Assembly: GCA_017540545.1 (NCBI GenBank)
Contig: JAFYAV010000002.1
Span: 1-64,000 of the forward strand
DNA: 64,000 nt
Direction of reading: 5' to 3'
Origin: Candidatus Saccharimonadota bacterium
GTDB lineage: Bacteria; Patescibacteriota; Saccharimonadia; Saccharimonadales; Saccharimonadaceae
Part shown: piece by piece, positions 17,801-25,661 of the stretch
How the letters are laid out: every line of letters begins with the position of its first letter
Numbering within the stretch: the stretch's first letter is position 1
Notes under the pieces: generated by a model
Seen by the model: the letters and a program-made list of their open reading frames with translations, nothing else
Told to the model about the DNA's origin: nothing
The model's database searches: none
Translations under genes and position numbers: made by a program

Positions 17801-18054
17801 ATGTGCCATGTTGTGGCGCTGCAAATATGCTAAACTACTTAGCTAACTCGAGCAAATATACAGAAGTCGAAAACTCAGCTAGCACTCTGAAGGGTGGCGA
17901 TATTCGTGCTAGTGGTGGCCATATCGAAATGGTCGTTGAAGTAAATGGCGAACTAGGTATCGCATCTGCTTCACACTGCGATCGCACGGGTGAAGTGGGA
18001 GGATTTTACGACAATAGCTTTAGGGCATTTAGATTTACCGGCGGCGGTAATTAG
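14884..18054 (+). CDS. Secreted multidomain peptidoglycan hydrolase, 1056 aa
   Basis: A signal peptide (about 1-28, ending VYAANS) is followed by several wall-active domains. Residues about 72-255 resemble phage tail-tip lysozyme (GIMGNMSHES...). Residues about 290-455 are an SGNH esterase with GDS (S297), GTN (361-363) and DGIH (D437, H440). Residues about 480-656 resemble an uncharacterised gut-phage endolysin domain (EASYMINLYE, VNGNRTMP). Residues about 715-885 look like an N-acetylmuramoyl-L-alanine amidase with H725 and GHMHAPD at 864-870. Residues about 940-1056 look like an NlpC/P60 or CHAP peptidase with C957 and H1013. It is flanked by two anchored proteins in one operon. Remodelling of own or host wall is inferred. 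Confidence 0.85.
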   Translation: MSKSAYRLFTIFLAIATSIVPTVEVYAANSLDDRYYTEDIRYYKPNACGGGSSSSGGVVVGGEAVISGTTADEKVWSGLKSLGLTDEVTAGIMGNMSHESNQFNPVQHEGSWLLKYGKQGRDFDLSGNEGLAYGLGLIQWSFGRRVRMYNYVKDHNSNLLKYFNEPMKYSHANGNVFGVNGDSFIKLADSEADADALYSLELTFLVNEELKTNDGYSGIFNQTSVTDASDYFLEHIEIPANIPATRPGRRSTAEEMFSKFSGKTSFSGGTGGNGNGAGSATTSASDDGSNVTWIGDSISTGALNNGYIKEKWSKADAVYGDSIKGRKQFDQGSSDNKSGQQLVEEYEVSGRMRQVLVFALGTNNSSLTEAAIKKMLSAAKTPKTIVLVTNYDNNDPTRYDNNNALIRNAKSYDSRVVVADWEAAAKSNSSQFFGPDDGIHPNEQGSKYFVEVIYRAAITGYADTNAGASTSSQKCVCDEVSKSDTWADEKFELTDEQIAGLLAIIKETAKNNMEAIKTEASYMINLYEDYNPNNTRTGNGFVQYMRLPVQNGGKIPLHNKYKEDYTGYSKEEFAAVKDIWVNGNRTMPAGIVERAAISEVESATNDGKAISATNRKKYVSGKTIVKQGGRSWVFYRFADDTNRKGDLFGYPEDGSPNQTSRSTSTSAGAGISWSNDGWISGGLEGYHKDEASTWGVKIDKASNKDFATETANGDGNKGPNKITLHSSESAGGFTDTVKSMYPEVSSGSDSNKAARPPHFTIDIKGRKVYQHYSIRKTSGAMKAHDDIAGIQISIIGYTSNTADAQWNLLNRSSFTSEDWRYLVRLIVAISEKTGSKQESKDLKWDNSITTLSESSMSSFTGIMGHMHAPDNDADDPKNIWQFIEPLLQVSEAGTGECQLEEASTNGDLNATALKLAWPDRGHSPDNPTEAYRQALLEPDGVGTRGQGDSCSITGKSCDAFVATVLRHSGVDKDVPCCGAANMLNYLANSSKYTEVENSASTLKGGDIRASGGHIEMVVEVNGELGIASASHCDRTGEVGGFYDNSFRAFRFTGGGN

Positions 18055-18063
18055 GAGAAAAAA

Positions 18064-18786
18064 ATGGATAAAGAACTCACAGCAATAAGACGCAGAAAAA
18101 CATTCATGATATTAGCCTTTGTAGCAGTAGCGCTTGCAGCGATTGCAATCTGGATAGTGCTGATATTTGATCGCACACCGGCCGACGAGGCAGAAATTAG
18201 TAATATCGATAGAATTGAGCTTAAAGTGCATCCTACCGTAAAGTCGATTATTCAAAAACGTCTCCGCGAAGCAATCGACCTAGCTTATGGCATCGAAGAT
18301 GACAAGGAGCCCATCGGCGTAATTCGTAAAGAGTCTATCTCGATTAAGGATGAAAAAGATGGTACAAAACAATACAATTTTCTCGTTGATGTAGATGCAT
18401 ATGAATTGACTTATCGAGCGGAAGTTTGGGAGAAAAAGGAGAAGAAAAATAGCGAAGTGTTTTTCTATTGCGTACCGCCTAGTCAGTCCAAATACCCCGA
18501 CAATTTCTGCGTAGGGTATAACGGTCAGTCCACGCTTAGTGTCACGATTGGCTATTCGCTACCACTTACCGCTAAAAAGACAATGAACGGTTATTACTAT
18601 GATGCGAAGATTAAATATAAAGAAAAGAGTATCTGGCCATATGTCGATATCTTTGTCAGCTCCTGCGGAAGCCAAAAAATCAAAGACGAAGCGCGCAATG
18701 ACTTCAGGGATTGGATTAAAGAACAGGGCTACGACCCGAATCTATTCGAAATCCAAGTCCCAGATAATTGTACTGGTGGCGAGTAG
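18064..18786 (+). CDS. Membrane-anchored hypothetical protein, 240 aa
   Basis: A basic N-terminus (RRRK) and one membrane span (about 14-35) are followed by an extracellular domain of about 200 residues. That domain has three cysteines, including FFYC and SSCGS, and ends in a CTGGE tail. I do not recognise the fold. It starts 9 bp after the hydrolase stop with an AGGAGA site, so it is the last gene of the envelope operon. It may hold or regulate the hydrolase at the cell surface. Confidence 0.75.
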   Translation: MDKELTAIRRRKTFMILAFVAVALAAIAIWIVLIFDRTPADEAEISNIDRIELKVHPTVKSIIQKRLREAIDLAYGIEDDKEPIGVIRKESISIKDEKDGTKQYNFLVDVDAYELTYRAEVWEKKEKKNSEVFFYCVPPSQSKYPDNFCVGYNGQSTLSVTIGYSLPLTAKKTMNGYYYDAKIKYKEKSIWPYVDIFVSSCGSQKIKDEARNDFRDWIKEQGYDPNLFEIQVPDNCTGGE

Positions 18787-18788
18787 AG

Positions 18789-18817
18789 TTGAATTATTTG
18801 GCGAAATCTGCTAAAAT
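18789..18817 (+). promoter_or_regulatory. Promoter of rpsL-rpsG
   Basis: TTGAAT at 18789-18794, a 17-bp spacer and TGCTAAAAT with the hexamer at 18812-18817. It begins only a few bases after the preceding stop and leaves a leader of about 80 nt before rpsL. Confidence 0.65.
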
Positions 18818-18906
18818 CAATTCAAGAGTTTCGTGAGCTCTGTTTGTTAATGCTGGACAACTGAGCTCTATTACAGCAATAAATTTAAGATAATAAAGGA
18901 TTTTTT

Positions 18907-19320
18907 GTGCCTACAATCAATCAATTAGTGCGTAAGCCACGCAAAAAAGCCGCAAAGAAGAGCTCGGCTCCAGCTTTGGGTTCTATCGTGAATACGCTCA
19001 AGACTCGTTACTACAAGCAGGCCGCCCCACTTAAGCGCGGTGTTTGCGTTAAAGTAACGACTAAAACTCCAAAGAAACCAAACTCCGCTTTACGTAAGGT
19101 TGCTCGTGTTCGCTTGACCAATGGTCAAGAGGTTTGGGCATACATCGGTGGCGAAGGTCACAACCTCCAGGAGCACGCAGTTGTGCTCGTACGCGGTGGT
19201 CGTGTACCGGATCTTCCAGGTGTCCGTTACCATATCGTACGCGGTACTTTGGATCTCCAGGGTGTTCAAGGTCGCAAGCAAGGCCGTTCTAAATACGGCG
19301 CAAAGAAGGAGGGTAATTAA
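18907..19320 (+). CDS. rpsL: 30S ribosomal protein S12 (uS12)
   Basis: S12 sits at the decoding centre of the small subunit. The product begins [13 protein letters not shown] after a GTG start and contains the invariant [13 protein letters not shown] loop, which carries the lysine altered in streptomycin-resistant mutants, and a [10 protein letters not shown] segment. The length of 137 residues is normal, with a slightly long basic tail. rpsG follows 2 bp later, as in the canonical str operon. The GTG start is chosen because it gives the conserved N-terminus. Confidence 0.97.
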   Translation: MPTINQLVRKPRKKAAKKSSAPALGSIVNTLKTRYYKQAAPLKRGVCVKVTTKTPKKPNSALRKVARVRLTNGQEVWAYIGGEGHNLQEHAVVLVRGGRVPDLPGVRYHIVRGTLDLQGVQGRKQGRSKYGAKKEGN

Positions 19321-19322
19321 TT

Positions 19323-19802
19323 ATGCCACGTAAAGTTACTTCTAGCTTGCAGCGCAAAGTTATGCCAGATCGCAAATATCAGAGCGTTTTGGTTCAGCGT
19401 TTAATAAACAAGTCTATGCTCGATGGTAAGAAGCATGTTGCTGAACGCGCTGTTTATGCCGCCATCGAGGGTGCCGCAAAGAAGCTAAAAAGCGAAAACC
19501 CAGTCGAGGTACTCGAACAGGCTATCAAGAATATTAGCCCGGATTTCGAGGTTAAATCTCGTCGTGTCGGTGGTGCGAACTATCAGATTCCATTTCCGAT
19601 TGCTGGCCATCGCCAACTTCATTTCGCAATGTCCTGGCTTGTTCAGGCCTCACGCGCTCGCTCTGGCATGCCATACGCTAAGCGTCTCGAAGCCGAAATT
19701 ATCGATGCCTACAACGAAGCCGGTGCGGCTTTCAAGAAAAAGGAAGACTGTCACCGTATGGCCGAAGCAAACCGCGCCTTCGCGCATTTTGCTCGCGCCT
19801 AA
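19323..19802 (+). CDS. rpsG: 30S ribosomal protein S7 (uS7)
   Basis: S7 nucleates assembly of the 30S head and contacts the E-site tRNA. The 159 residues start PRKVTSSLQRKVMPD and include the conserved SRRVGGANYQIPF strand and a MAEANRAFAHFA helix. It is the second gene of the rpsL-rpsG unit. In the canonical str operon fusA follows directly; here a terminator and a glycoside hydrolase gene intervene. Confidence 0.97.
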   Translation: MPRKVTSSLQRKVMPDRKYQSVLVQRLINKSMLDGKKHVAERAVYAAIEGAAKKLKSENPVEVLEQAIKNISPDFEVKSRRVGGANYQIPFPIAGHRQLHFAMSWLVQASRARSGMPYAKRLEAEIIDAYNEAGAAFKKKEDCHRMAEANRAFAHFARA

Positions 19803-19822
19803 TATACGAACACAGTTCGAAA

Positions 19823-19855
19823 AATATCCTCCAGGTGGGTCGGGAGGATATTTTT
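19823..19855 (+). terminator. Intrinsic terminator after rpsG
   Basis: AATATCCTCC at 19823-19832 pairs with GGAGGATATT at 19843-19852, followed by a T run. It separates rpsL-rpsG from the glucosidase gene. Confidence 0.85.
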
Positions 19856-19931
19856 GTGATGTCATACTTATCGTTAGCAACGTTCTTGCCTGCTAGCGCC
19901 TAGTTTTAAACTCTTATGCTAAAATAAAAAC

Positions 19932-21350
19932 ATGGCAAAGCGTAAGCTAATCTATCAAATCTATCCTACAGCCATCGGCTCACTCAGAGATATCGCTGAC
20001 AAAATCCCGCTAATCGCCAAGCTACAGCCTGACTATATTTGGCTTAGCCCGATTTTTTTAAGTCCTTGGGTGGATGGAGGTTACGATGTGTCAGATTACT
20101 GTAAAATCGATCCACGCTTTGGGAATATGAAGGACTTCTACCATCTGGTGGATGTTGCAAAGAAACATAATATCGGCATCCTCCTAGACCTCGTCCTCAA
20201 CCACACTTCGTCCGAACACCCGTGGTTTAAAAAATCTGAGCAGCACGACCCTTGGTATAAAGACTATTATGTTTGGTTAGACAAGCCGCTCAACTGGGAT
20301 TCGTTCTTCGGCGGTCCTGCTTTCGACTACGATCCAATTCGTGGCAAGTATTATTTGCATCTGTACGATCGCTCGCAGCCAGACCTGAATTTTAGTAATC
20401 CGCGCGTAGTGCGCGAGTTCAAGCAAGTCATTAAGTTCTGGACCGATCGCGGCGTGGCGGGTTTTCGCGTCGATTCGGCCAATGTTTTGGCTGAGGATGC
20501 GCTAAAATCTGGCATATTGCCACGAGTTTCGGGATTCTTTAACTATTATCAGACTAAAGAGACTGTAGCTATTCTCGAGAAGCTACTAAGTTCGCCGAAA
20601 ATCTTCACGATCGCCGAGCCGATTGGTGGCGAGTTCTTGAGCCACTTGCGCTTTCGCGAATTAACTCGCAAGGCCTTTGACGCCGCCTTCAATGTCGGCA
20701 CGCTAGACGTGGCGGACACTTTCTTCTCAATAAAAGATCATTTTTATCCAATCAATTATCGGAAATGGCTCCACACTTTAGCCAAATGGAGTCAAGAAGA
20801 AAAGTTTTCTCTTGCCATCGAATCGCACGATACACCGCGCGCCCCATCGCGCTTTAATGCCGAACCAAAAACTCTCGCTATGTTGCAGTTCTTGTTACCT
20901 AGCAATTATCCATGCATATATCAGGGGCAAGAAATCGGCACAAGAAATGCGAAGCTTAGTAATAATATTGAAGATTACCCAGGCGTGCAATCCCGAATGA
21001 TTTATCGTCGTCTTCGCAAAGAGGGCAAGACTAAGGCTCAAGCCATGAAGCAGGTTAAGCTGTCTTCGCGAGATAATGCTCGTCAGCCCATTGATTGGGG
21101 CGAATATGTAATGCAGGAAAGTGACGACAATTCAGTCCTAAACTTTTACCGTAGGCTCACTGAGCTTTGGCGCCAAGACCCGGTATTAATCAATGGCTCC
21201 TTGAAGATCAAAAAGATTAGCCGCAAAGGGCTTTTTGAGTTTGAGCGTCGCTATAAAGAAGAGACGTATTATGTTCATCTGGATTTAAGCGGGCGCACAA
21301 AATCTTACTGCAAAAACAGCCGAGGCGAAATCATAGTTACTAATCGCTAA
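19932..21350 (+). CDS. Glycoside hydrolase family 13 (alpha-glucosidase/amylase type)
   Basis: This enzyme hydrolyses or transfers alpha-linked glucosides. The 472 residues form a GH13 (beta/alpha)8 barrel. Conserved regions are visible: DLVLNHTS, GFRVDSANV with nucleophile D181, the IAEPIGG region with acid/base E229, and ESHDTPR with D300. A YQGQEIG segment follows and the C-terminal beta domain is short. The pattern resembles oligo-1,6-glucosidase or trehalose-hydrolase-like members. There is no signal peptide, so it acts in the cytoplasm. The ATG lies six bases after TGCTAAAAT, pointing to a leaderless mRNA. It is inserted between rpsG and fusA. The exact substrate is not decidable. Confidence 0.9.
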   Translation: MAKRKLIYQIYPTAIGSLRDIADKIPLIAKLQPDYIWLSPIFLSPWVDGGYDVSDYCKIDPRFGNMKDFYHLVDVAKKHNIGILLDLVLNHTSSEHPWFKKSEQHDPWYKDYYVWLDKPLNWDSFFGGPAFDYDPIRGKYYLHLYDRSQPDLNFSNPRVVREFKQVIKFWTDRGVAGFRVDSANVLAEDALKSGILPRVSGFFNYYQTKETVAILEKLLSSPKIFTIAEPIGGEFLSHLRFRELTRKAFDAAFNVGTLDVADTFFSIKDHFYPINYRKWLHTLAKWSQEEKFSLAIESHDTPRAPSRFNAEPKTLAMLQFLLPSNYPCIYQGQEIGTRNAKLSNNIEDYPGVQSRMIYRRLRKEGKTKAQAMKQVKLSSRDNARQPIDWGEYVMQESDDNSVLNFYRRLTELWRQDPVLINGSLKIKKISRKGLFEFERRYKEETYYVHLDLSGRTKSYCKNSRGEIIVTNR

Positions 21351-21456
21351 ATTATTTGGCCGTTATTCTTTTCATACTCTGTAAATTATGCTAGAATTTA
21401 ACAAAAGCTTGCGAGAGCAATTATTGCTATTGTCTAAAAATAATTAAAGGAAATAT

Positions 21457-23553
21457 ATGGCAAATCAAAAAGTTACGGATTTATCCAAGTATCGCAATAT
21501 TGGCATCATCGCCCATATCGATGCTGGTAAAACCACTACATCTGAGGCTATTCTTTACCGCACTGGTCTCAAGCACAAAATCGACCTTGTTAAGGGTGAT
21601 ACTGGCGGCGCAACTACTGACTGGATGGAGCAGGAAAAGGAGCGCGGCATCACAATCACCTCTGCTGCCGTTACGGCTTATTGGAAGGGTCACAAGATTA
21701 ATATTATCGACACACCAGGCCACATCGACTTTACGGCCGAGGTGGAGCGCTCTCTGCGCGTTCTCGATGGCGCTGTAGTCGTTTTCGATGGCAAGATGGG
21801 CGTCGAAGCTCAGTCTGAGACTGTCTGGCGCCAGGCCGACAAATATGGCGTGCCACGCGTTTGCTTTATTAATAAAATCAATCAGATTGGTGGCGACTTC
21901 TATAAGTCTCTTGAATCTATCCACAAGCGCCTTTCTAAGAACGCATTCGCTATTCATCTTCCAATCGGCTTCGAGAAAGACATCTGCGGTGTCGTAGACC
22001 TTATCGACATGAAAGCTTACACCTACAAAGATTACGCCGATCATGAGCTCACTGTTGGTGAAATTCCTGCAGACATGGTCGAAAAAGCCAAGAACTATCG
22101 CTCCATGCTCGTCGAAGAGGCTGTTCAGGCCGACGAAGCGTTGATGGAAAAGTATTTCGATCAAGGCGAAGAAGCCATTACCCCAGAAGAGCTCAAGAAA
22201 GCTCTCCGCAAGCGCGTAATTGATGGCCAATTCTTCCTCGTAACCGGTGGCGATGGCCGTGGCGTTATTGTCGAAAAGGTGCTTGATCTCGTTACGGATT
22301 TCTTGCCAGCTCCGACTGATATTCCGGCCATTCTCGGCAAGTCGCCAAAGACTGGCGAGGATATTGTTCGCCACAGCGACGAGAAAGAGCCGCTTACGGC
22401 TCTCGCCTTCAAGATCGCAACCGATCCATTCGTAGGCAAGCTTATCTTTATCCGCGTTTATTCTGGAAAGCTCACTTCCGGTTCATATATTTTGAACGCA
22501 ACTACTGGCAACAAAGAGCGCGTCGGTCGTCTCGTTCGTATGTTTGCCGACAAGCGTGACGACATCGATGAAATCGGTGCCGGCGATATCGCTGCCGTGG
22601 TAGGTCTTAAAGATACTACTACTGGTACCACTATCTGCGATCCAGCCCATCCAATTCTCCTTGAGTCTATCGAATTCCCAGACCCGCCTGTATCTATCGC
22701 GGTTGAGCCGAAGACTAAGGCCGACCAAGAGAAGATGGCGATCGGTCTCGGCAAGCTCGCCGAAGAGGATCCAACTTTCCGCGTCCACACTGATGAGGAG
22801 TCCGGCCAAACCATCATTTCTGGTATGGGCGAGTTGCATCTAGATATCATTATCGATCGTCTCAAGCGCGAATTTAACGTTGAGGCTAACACTGGCGAGC
22901 CGCAAGTCGCCTACCGCGAAACTATCCGCGGCACCGCCGAAGCTCAAGGTAAGCACATCAAGCAGTCTGGTGGCCGCGGCCAATACGGCGATGTTTGGGT
23001 CAAGTTTGAGCCAAATGAACCAGGCAAAGGCTTTGAATTTATCGATCAGATTAAAGGCGGCGTTGTGCCTCTCGAATATCGCAAGCCAGTCATGGAAGGT
23101 ATCAAGGAAACTCTCGAAGGTGGCGTTATTGCTGGCTATCCAGTGCTTGACGTTAAGGCTACTCTATATGACGGTTCTTACCATGACGTCGACTCCTCCG
23201 AGCTCGCATTCCATCTTGCCGGTGCGCTAGCAACTCGTGAAGGTATCAAGAAGGCTAAACCAGTTCTGCTCGAGCCCGTCATGAAGATTGAAATCACCAC
23301 CCCAGAAGACTTCATGGGTGACGTAATTGGAGATTTGAACTCTCGTCGTGGTCGCGTTGAGAACATGGAAGACCGCGATAATGGCGTAAAGGTTATCTCC
23401 GGTTTCGTACCTCTCGCAAACATGTTTGGTTACACTTCGGATCTTCGCGGTATGTCGCAAGGTCGCGCGGCTTCTACAATGGAGCTTAACGGTTACGAAG
23501 AAGTTCCACCGAACATTGCGCAAGAAATCATAGACAAGCGCAACTCGAAATAA
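21457..23553 (+). CDS. fusA: Elongation factor G
   Basis: EF-G is the GTPase that drives translocation of tRNA and mRNA. The 698 residues are full length. The G1 motif AHIDAGKTT is near residue 20, followed by G2/G3 (RGITITSA, DTPGHIDF) and the NKI G4 motif. Domain IV carries the SGGRGQYGDV segment. The start has AAAGGAAA upstream. An extended -10 box, TGCTAGAAT, lies at 21389-21397. It is separated from rpsG by the GH13 gene and from tuf by four orphan genes. Confidence 0.98.
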   Translation: MANQKVTDLSKYRNIGIIAHIDAGKTTTSEAILYRTGLKHKIDLVKGDTGGATTDWMEQEKERGITITSAAVTAYWKGHKINIIDTPGHIDFTAEVERSLRVLDGAVVVFDGKMGVEAQSETVWRQADKYGVPRVCFINKINQIGGDFYKSLESIHKRLSKNAFAIHLPIGFEKDICGVVDLIDMKAYTYKDYADHELTVGEIPADMVEKAKNYRSMLVEEAVQADEALMEKYFDQGEEAITPEELKKALRKRVIDGQFFLVTGGDGRGVIVEKVLDLVTDFLPAPTDIPAILGKSPKTGEDIVRHSDEKEPLTALAFKIATDPFVGKLIFIRVYSGKLTSGSYILNATTGNKERVGRLVRMFADKRDDIDEIGAGDIAAVVGLKDTTTGTTICDPAHPILLESIEFPDPPVSIAVEPKTKADQEKMAIGLGKLAEEDPTFRVHTDEESGQTIISGMGELHLDIIIDRLKREFNVEANTGEPQVAYRETIRGTAEAQGKHIKQSGGRGQYGDVWVKFEPNEPGKGFEFIDQIKGGVVPLEYRKPVMEGIKETLEGGVIAGYPVLDVKATLYDGSYHDVDSSELAFHLAGALATREGIKKAKPVLLEPVMKIEITTPEDFMGDVIGDLNSRRGRVENMEDRDNGVKVISGFVPLANMFGYTSDLRGMSQGRAASTMELNGYEEVPPNIAQEIIDKRNSK

Positions 23554-23566
23554 GCGAATTTTTAAA

Positions 23567-23594
23567 AAACTGCTCCATATGGGGCAGTTTTTTT
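23567..23594 (+). terminator. Intrinsic terminator after fusA
   Basis: AAACTGCTCC at 23567-23576 pairs with GGGGCAGTTT at 23581-23590 (one G-T pair), followed by T residues. Confidence 0.85.
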
Positions 23595-23698
23595 GATTGA
23601 AAGAACTAAGCATGACGGCAATAATCATTTAAGGAGCGCCGCCTGTAGTTTTAAAATCTCAGTAACTTCCACCGCACCTAATTTACGTAACAAAAATA

Positions 23699-23726
23699 AT
23701 GACAAATAACGAAATTATGTTATAAT
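23699..23726 (+). promoter_or_regulatory. Promoter of the beta-solenoid-like orphan gene
   Basis: ATGACA at 23699-23704, a 16-bp spacer and TGTTATAAT with the hexamer at 23721-23726. The leader of about 80 nt ends in a GAGAGGGGGGG ribosome binding site. The rest of 23595-23698 shows nothing recognisable. Confidence 0.65.
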
Positions 23727-23810
23727 ATTTAACAGTGCTGCGAGTAACAACTCATACTGCGACCGCATTAGCGGCCAGAGCAAGCTCCAAAAGAGAGGGG
23801 GGGTAAAAAG

Positions 23811-24533
23811 ATGACGAAAATAAACTCAACCACAGTGATTGTGAGGGGGGAATCCACATTACGGAACACCAATGCCGATGCGAACATCTGTTTTCGTGCA
23901 CAGGATGGCGCGAAGCTTCAAGATGTTAAGGTAAGGTCAAACCCGTACCAATACCAAGTGACATGCGATGGTGCCGAGTATCTTGGCTGCACTGAACACC
24001 TTAAGCCTACTCTTGAGGATTGGCGCGCCATACAGGTCAAAAAGCCGTCTGGTTTTACGAACAATGTCATGGATGACACGGTGTGGTATATGGGGAAAGG
24101 CTCCTTCAATATCGACCGAAAAAAGAGGAGCGTAAGAATTCACGGATTCAGCCAAGTGCAGTATTGTAGCGTCAGGACACCCATCGTCAATAGTGACGAG
24201 AAGAAAGAAACTATCTATCTGAGCGGCGTCGTAACAAGAGCGAAGATTCGCTGCGTCGACACGGTAATCATAACCGATTGCCGGATAGGTACGCTCTCGC
24301 TTCAGAATGTTGGACGAGTTATCATTGGCGGCGATACTACAATTGCGAGAGTTGCAACTCGTTCGGTGCGTCTGGTTTCGATTGGAGAATACGGCGCAAG
24401 CTCAGTCCATATCGGCAAGCTCGTCGTAAGAGGTGCTTTGGCTACCACGATCGCTGGCGACGCTAATGTTGCGAGCGGCAACATCAACTCTGCGCTCACG
24501 ATTCTGGAGGGTCGTGCAACCCTCGGCTCCTAA
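23811..24533 (+). CDS. Hypothetical protein with repetitive beta-strand C-terminus, 240 aa
   Basis: I do not recognise a family. The N-terminal 130 residues are mixed. From about residue 135 the sequence becomes a run of short alternating hydrophobic strands separated by Gly, Asp or Asn (VVTRAKIRCVDTVII, IGTLSLQNVGRVIIGG, KLVVRGALATTIAGDA), a pattern typical of a right-handed beta-helix or bactofilin-like solenoid. There is no signal peptide or membrane span. It is a monocistronic cassette between fusA and a gene on the other strand, with its own promoter and terminator. Confidence 0.65.
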   Translation: MTKINSTTVIVRGESTLRNTNADANICFRAQDGAKLQDVKVRSNPYQYQVTCDGAEYLGCTEHLKPTLEDWRAIQVKKPSGFTNNVMDDTVWYMGKGSFNIDRKKRSVRIHGFSQVQYCSVRTPIVNSDEKKETIYLSGVVTRAKIRCVDTVIITDCRIGTLSLQNVGRVIIGGDTTIARVATRSVRLVSIGEYGASSVHIGKLVVRGALATTIAGDANVASGNINSALTILEGRATLGS

Positions 24534-24546
24534 ACGTCATCTAGAC

Positions 24547-24574
24547 GGGCGCTCCCGGTAAGCGCCCATTTTTT
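24547..24574 (+). terminator. Intrinsic terminator
   Basis: GGGCGCT at 24547-24553 pairs with AGCGCCC at 24561-24567, followed by ATTTTTT. Confidence 0.85.
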
Positions 24575-24630
24575 ATGAGCGATTTTATCGAAATACCGGT
24601 GGTGCTGCACCAATACGATGTCTTATCATG

Positions 24631-24655
24631 AAAAAAAGCTCCGCGTGTGCGGAGC
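24631..24655 (-). terminator. Intrinsic terminator of the 125-aa gene
   Basis: On the minus strand GCTCCGC pairs with GCGGAGC around a four-base loop (24638-24655), followed by seven T residues. Confidence 0.85.
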
Positions 24656-24686
24656 ATGAGAGACAGTGATAGGCGTGATGATGAGC

Positions 24687-25064
24687 TTACGCGCCACACC
24701 CCCACAGGGCCTGGACGTTCGCGAAAACTCCAAGCCTCCTGCCCAATGTGTCTACCATTTTAGCGGGCACAGATACTATACTGAAACCTGTATCCGGGTA
24801 GTAAGTGATGGTAGCCGCCGCATCCTCCTTGTCGCTGAGTACCGACAGGCTAGCTCCAGATCCAAATGGCAAATACCTCCATTCTGGCGGTTCTGCCTTT
24901 TCTTTTCTGATCTTGAAAAAACACTTTGGATCGTCTACGTTTCCATCTAAAACGAGACGCGCCTCGCCCGATTCGTACAAGCTGGCGAGATAAAGCACAT
25001 GCGGGTTACCTCCTCGCTTCCTCAGCTCTTCAAGGTTGAGCTTCGGCACATTCGCGTAATCCAA
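24687..25064 (-). CDS. Hypothetical protein, 125 aa
   Basis: The frame can be extended to an ATG at 25118, but that codon overlaps the -10 box of the promoter found at 25109-25137. The likely start is the TTG at 25062-25064, about ten bases after AAAGGGG, giving MDYANVPKLNLEEL. The product has no membrane span or signal peptide and contains several short strands with a WRYLPFGSGASL motif. The function is unknown. It is a single-gene transcript convergent with the gene at 23811. Confidence 0.6.
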   Translation of the reverse strand: MDYANVPKLNLEELRKRGGNPHVLYLASLYESGEARLVLDGNVDDPKCFFKIRKEKAEPPEWRYLPFGSGASLSVLSDKEDAAATITYYPDTGFSIVSVPAKMVDTLGRRLGVFANVQALWGCGA

Positions 25065-25108
25065 AATTGCATCACCCCTTTCTACAATAAATAATTGACA
25101 ACTACACC

Positions 25109-25137
25109 AGTATATCACGAATTCGAAGAAAAGTCAA
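25109..25137 (-). promoter_or_regulatory. Promoter of the 125-aa gene
   Basis: On the minus strand TTGACT (25132-25137), a 17-bp spacer and TGATATACT with the hexamer at 25109-25114. The predicted start near 25102 is downstream of the longer candidate start codon, supporting the shorter protein. Confidence 0.75.
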
Positions 25138-25183
25138 TATTATGGTAAAGAGGAGAAAGGCGAAGAGGGGCGTAGGTCGCAAC

Positions 25184-25212
25184 TTGACATATAGATAGAG
25201 CAATTATATAAT
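25184..25212 (+). promoter_or_regulatory. Consensus promoter of the 108-aa gene
   Basis: TTGACA at 25184-25189, a 17-bp spacer and TATAAT at 25207-25212. Both hexamers are perfect. The leader is about 42 nt and ends in AAGGGGGG. Confidence 0.85.
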
Positions 25213-25260
25213 ATAGATACTCAAGCAAGACTATTTAGTAGATCTTTATTATAAGGGGGG

Positions 25261-25587
25261 ATGAAAATGCCAATTAAAGATGTTTTAGTGCTTGGGATGG
25301 CAATAGTCGCAACGGTCTATATTATTGCAATGGTCATAAAGGTGCTCTACTTAAGGAGCTTCGACTATGACGATCCGCAGCGAATCGTGGCTACGGTTGT
25401 CAGAATAAGCGCAACTAACGTAAGCCTTCGATACGGTAACCGAGACTATTCGCTGTCCATAGCTGAGCTTGACCCGAGAAAATACTATGTCGGCGAGAAT
25501 ATCAAGGTGTGGTATTATGTCGGGAAAAAGCCTGGGGGCAAAAAATATGAGTATCTTTCTACGATTGGCCCCAACAACCAGCCATAG
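25261..25587 (+). CDS. Small membrane-anchored protein, 108 aa
   Basis: An N-terminal membrane span (about 7-30) is followed by a small beta-rich domain (TVVRISATNVSLRYGN, VWYYVGKKPGG) resembling an OB or SH3-like barrel. The short soluble part with a VGENIKVWYY strand is reminiscent of DUF3592-like proteins, two of which lie at 29092-29987, but the match is weak. The stop codon lies within the terminator hairpin. It is a single-gene cassette with a perfect promoter. Confidence 0.65.
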   Translation: MKMPIKDVLVLGMAIVATVYIIAMVIKVLYLRSFDYDDPQRIVATVVRISATNVSLRYGNRDYSLSIAELDPRKYYVGENIKVWYYVGKKPGGKKYEYLSTIGPNNQP

Positions 25588-25598
25588 GCTGGTTTTTT
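25576..25598 (+). terminator. Intrinsic terminator
   Basis: AACCAGCC at 25576-25583 pairs with GGCTGGTT at 25587-25594, then T residues; the TAG stop is in the loop. Confidence 0.85.
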
Positions 25599-25661
25599 AT
25601 TATAAAAAGACGGCTATGCGTCAAGCCAGTTTATTTATGTTACCATACCTGTAGAGGAAAC

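Noticed and set aside
21481-22374. 297-codon open frame antisense to fusA
   Set aside because: It is a mirror of a codon-biased conserved gene, has no ribosome binding site or promoter, and its translation has no recognisable features. The same holds for frames antisense to tuf and the ribosomal genes.
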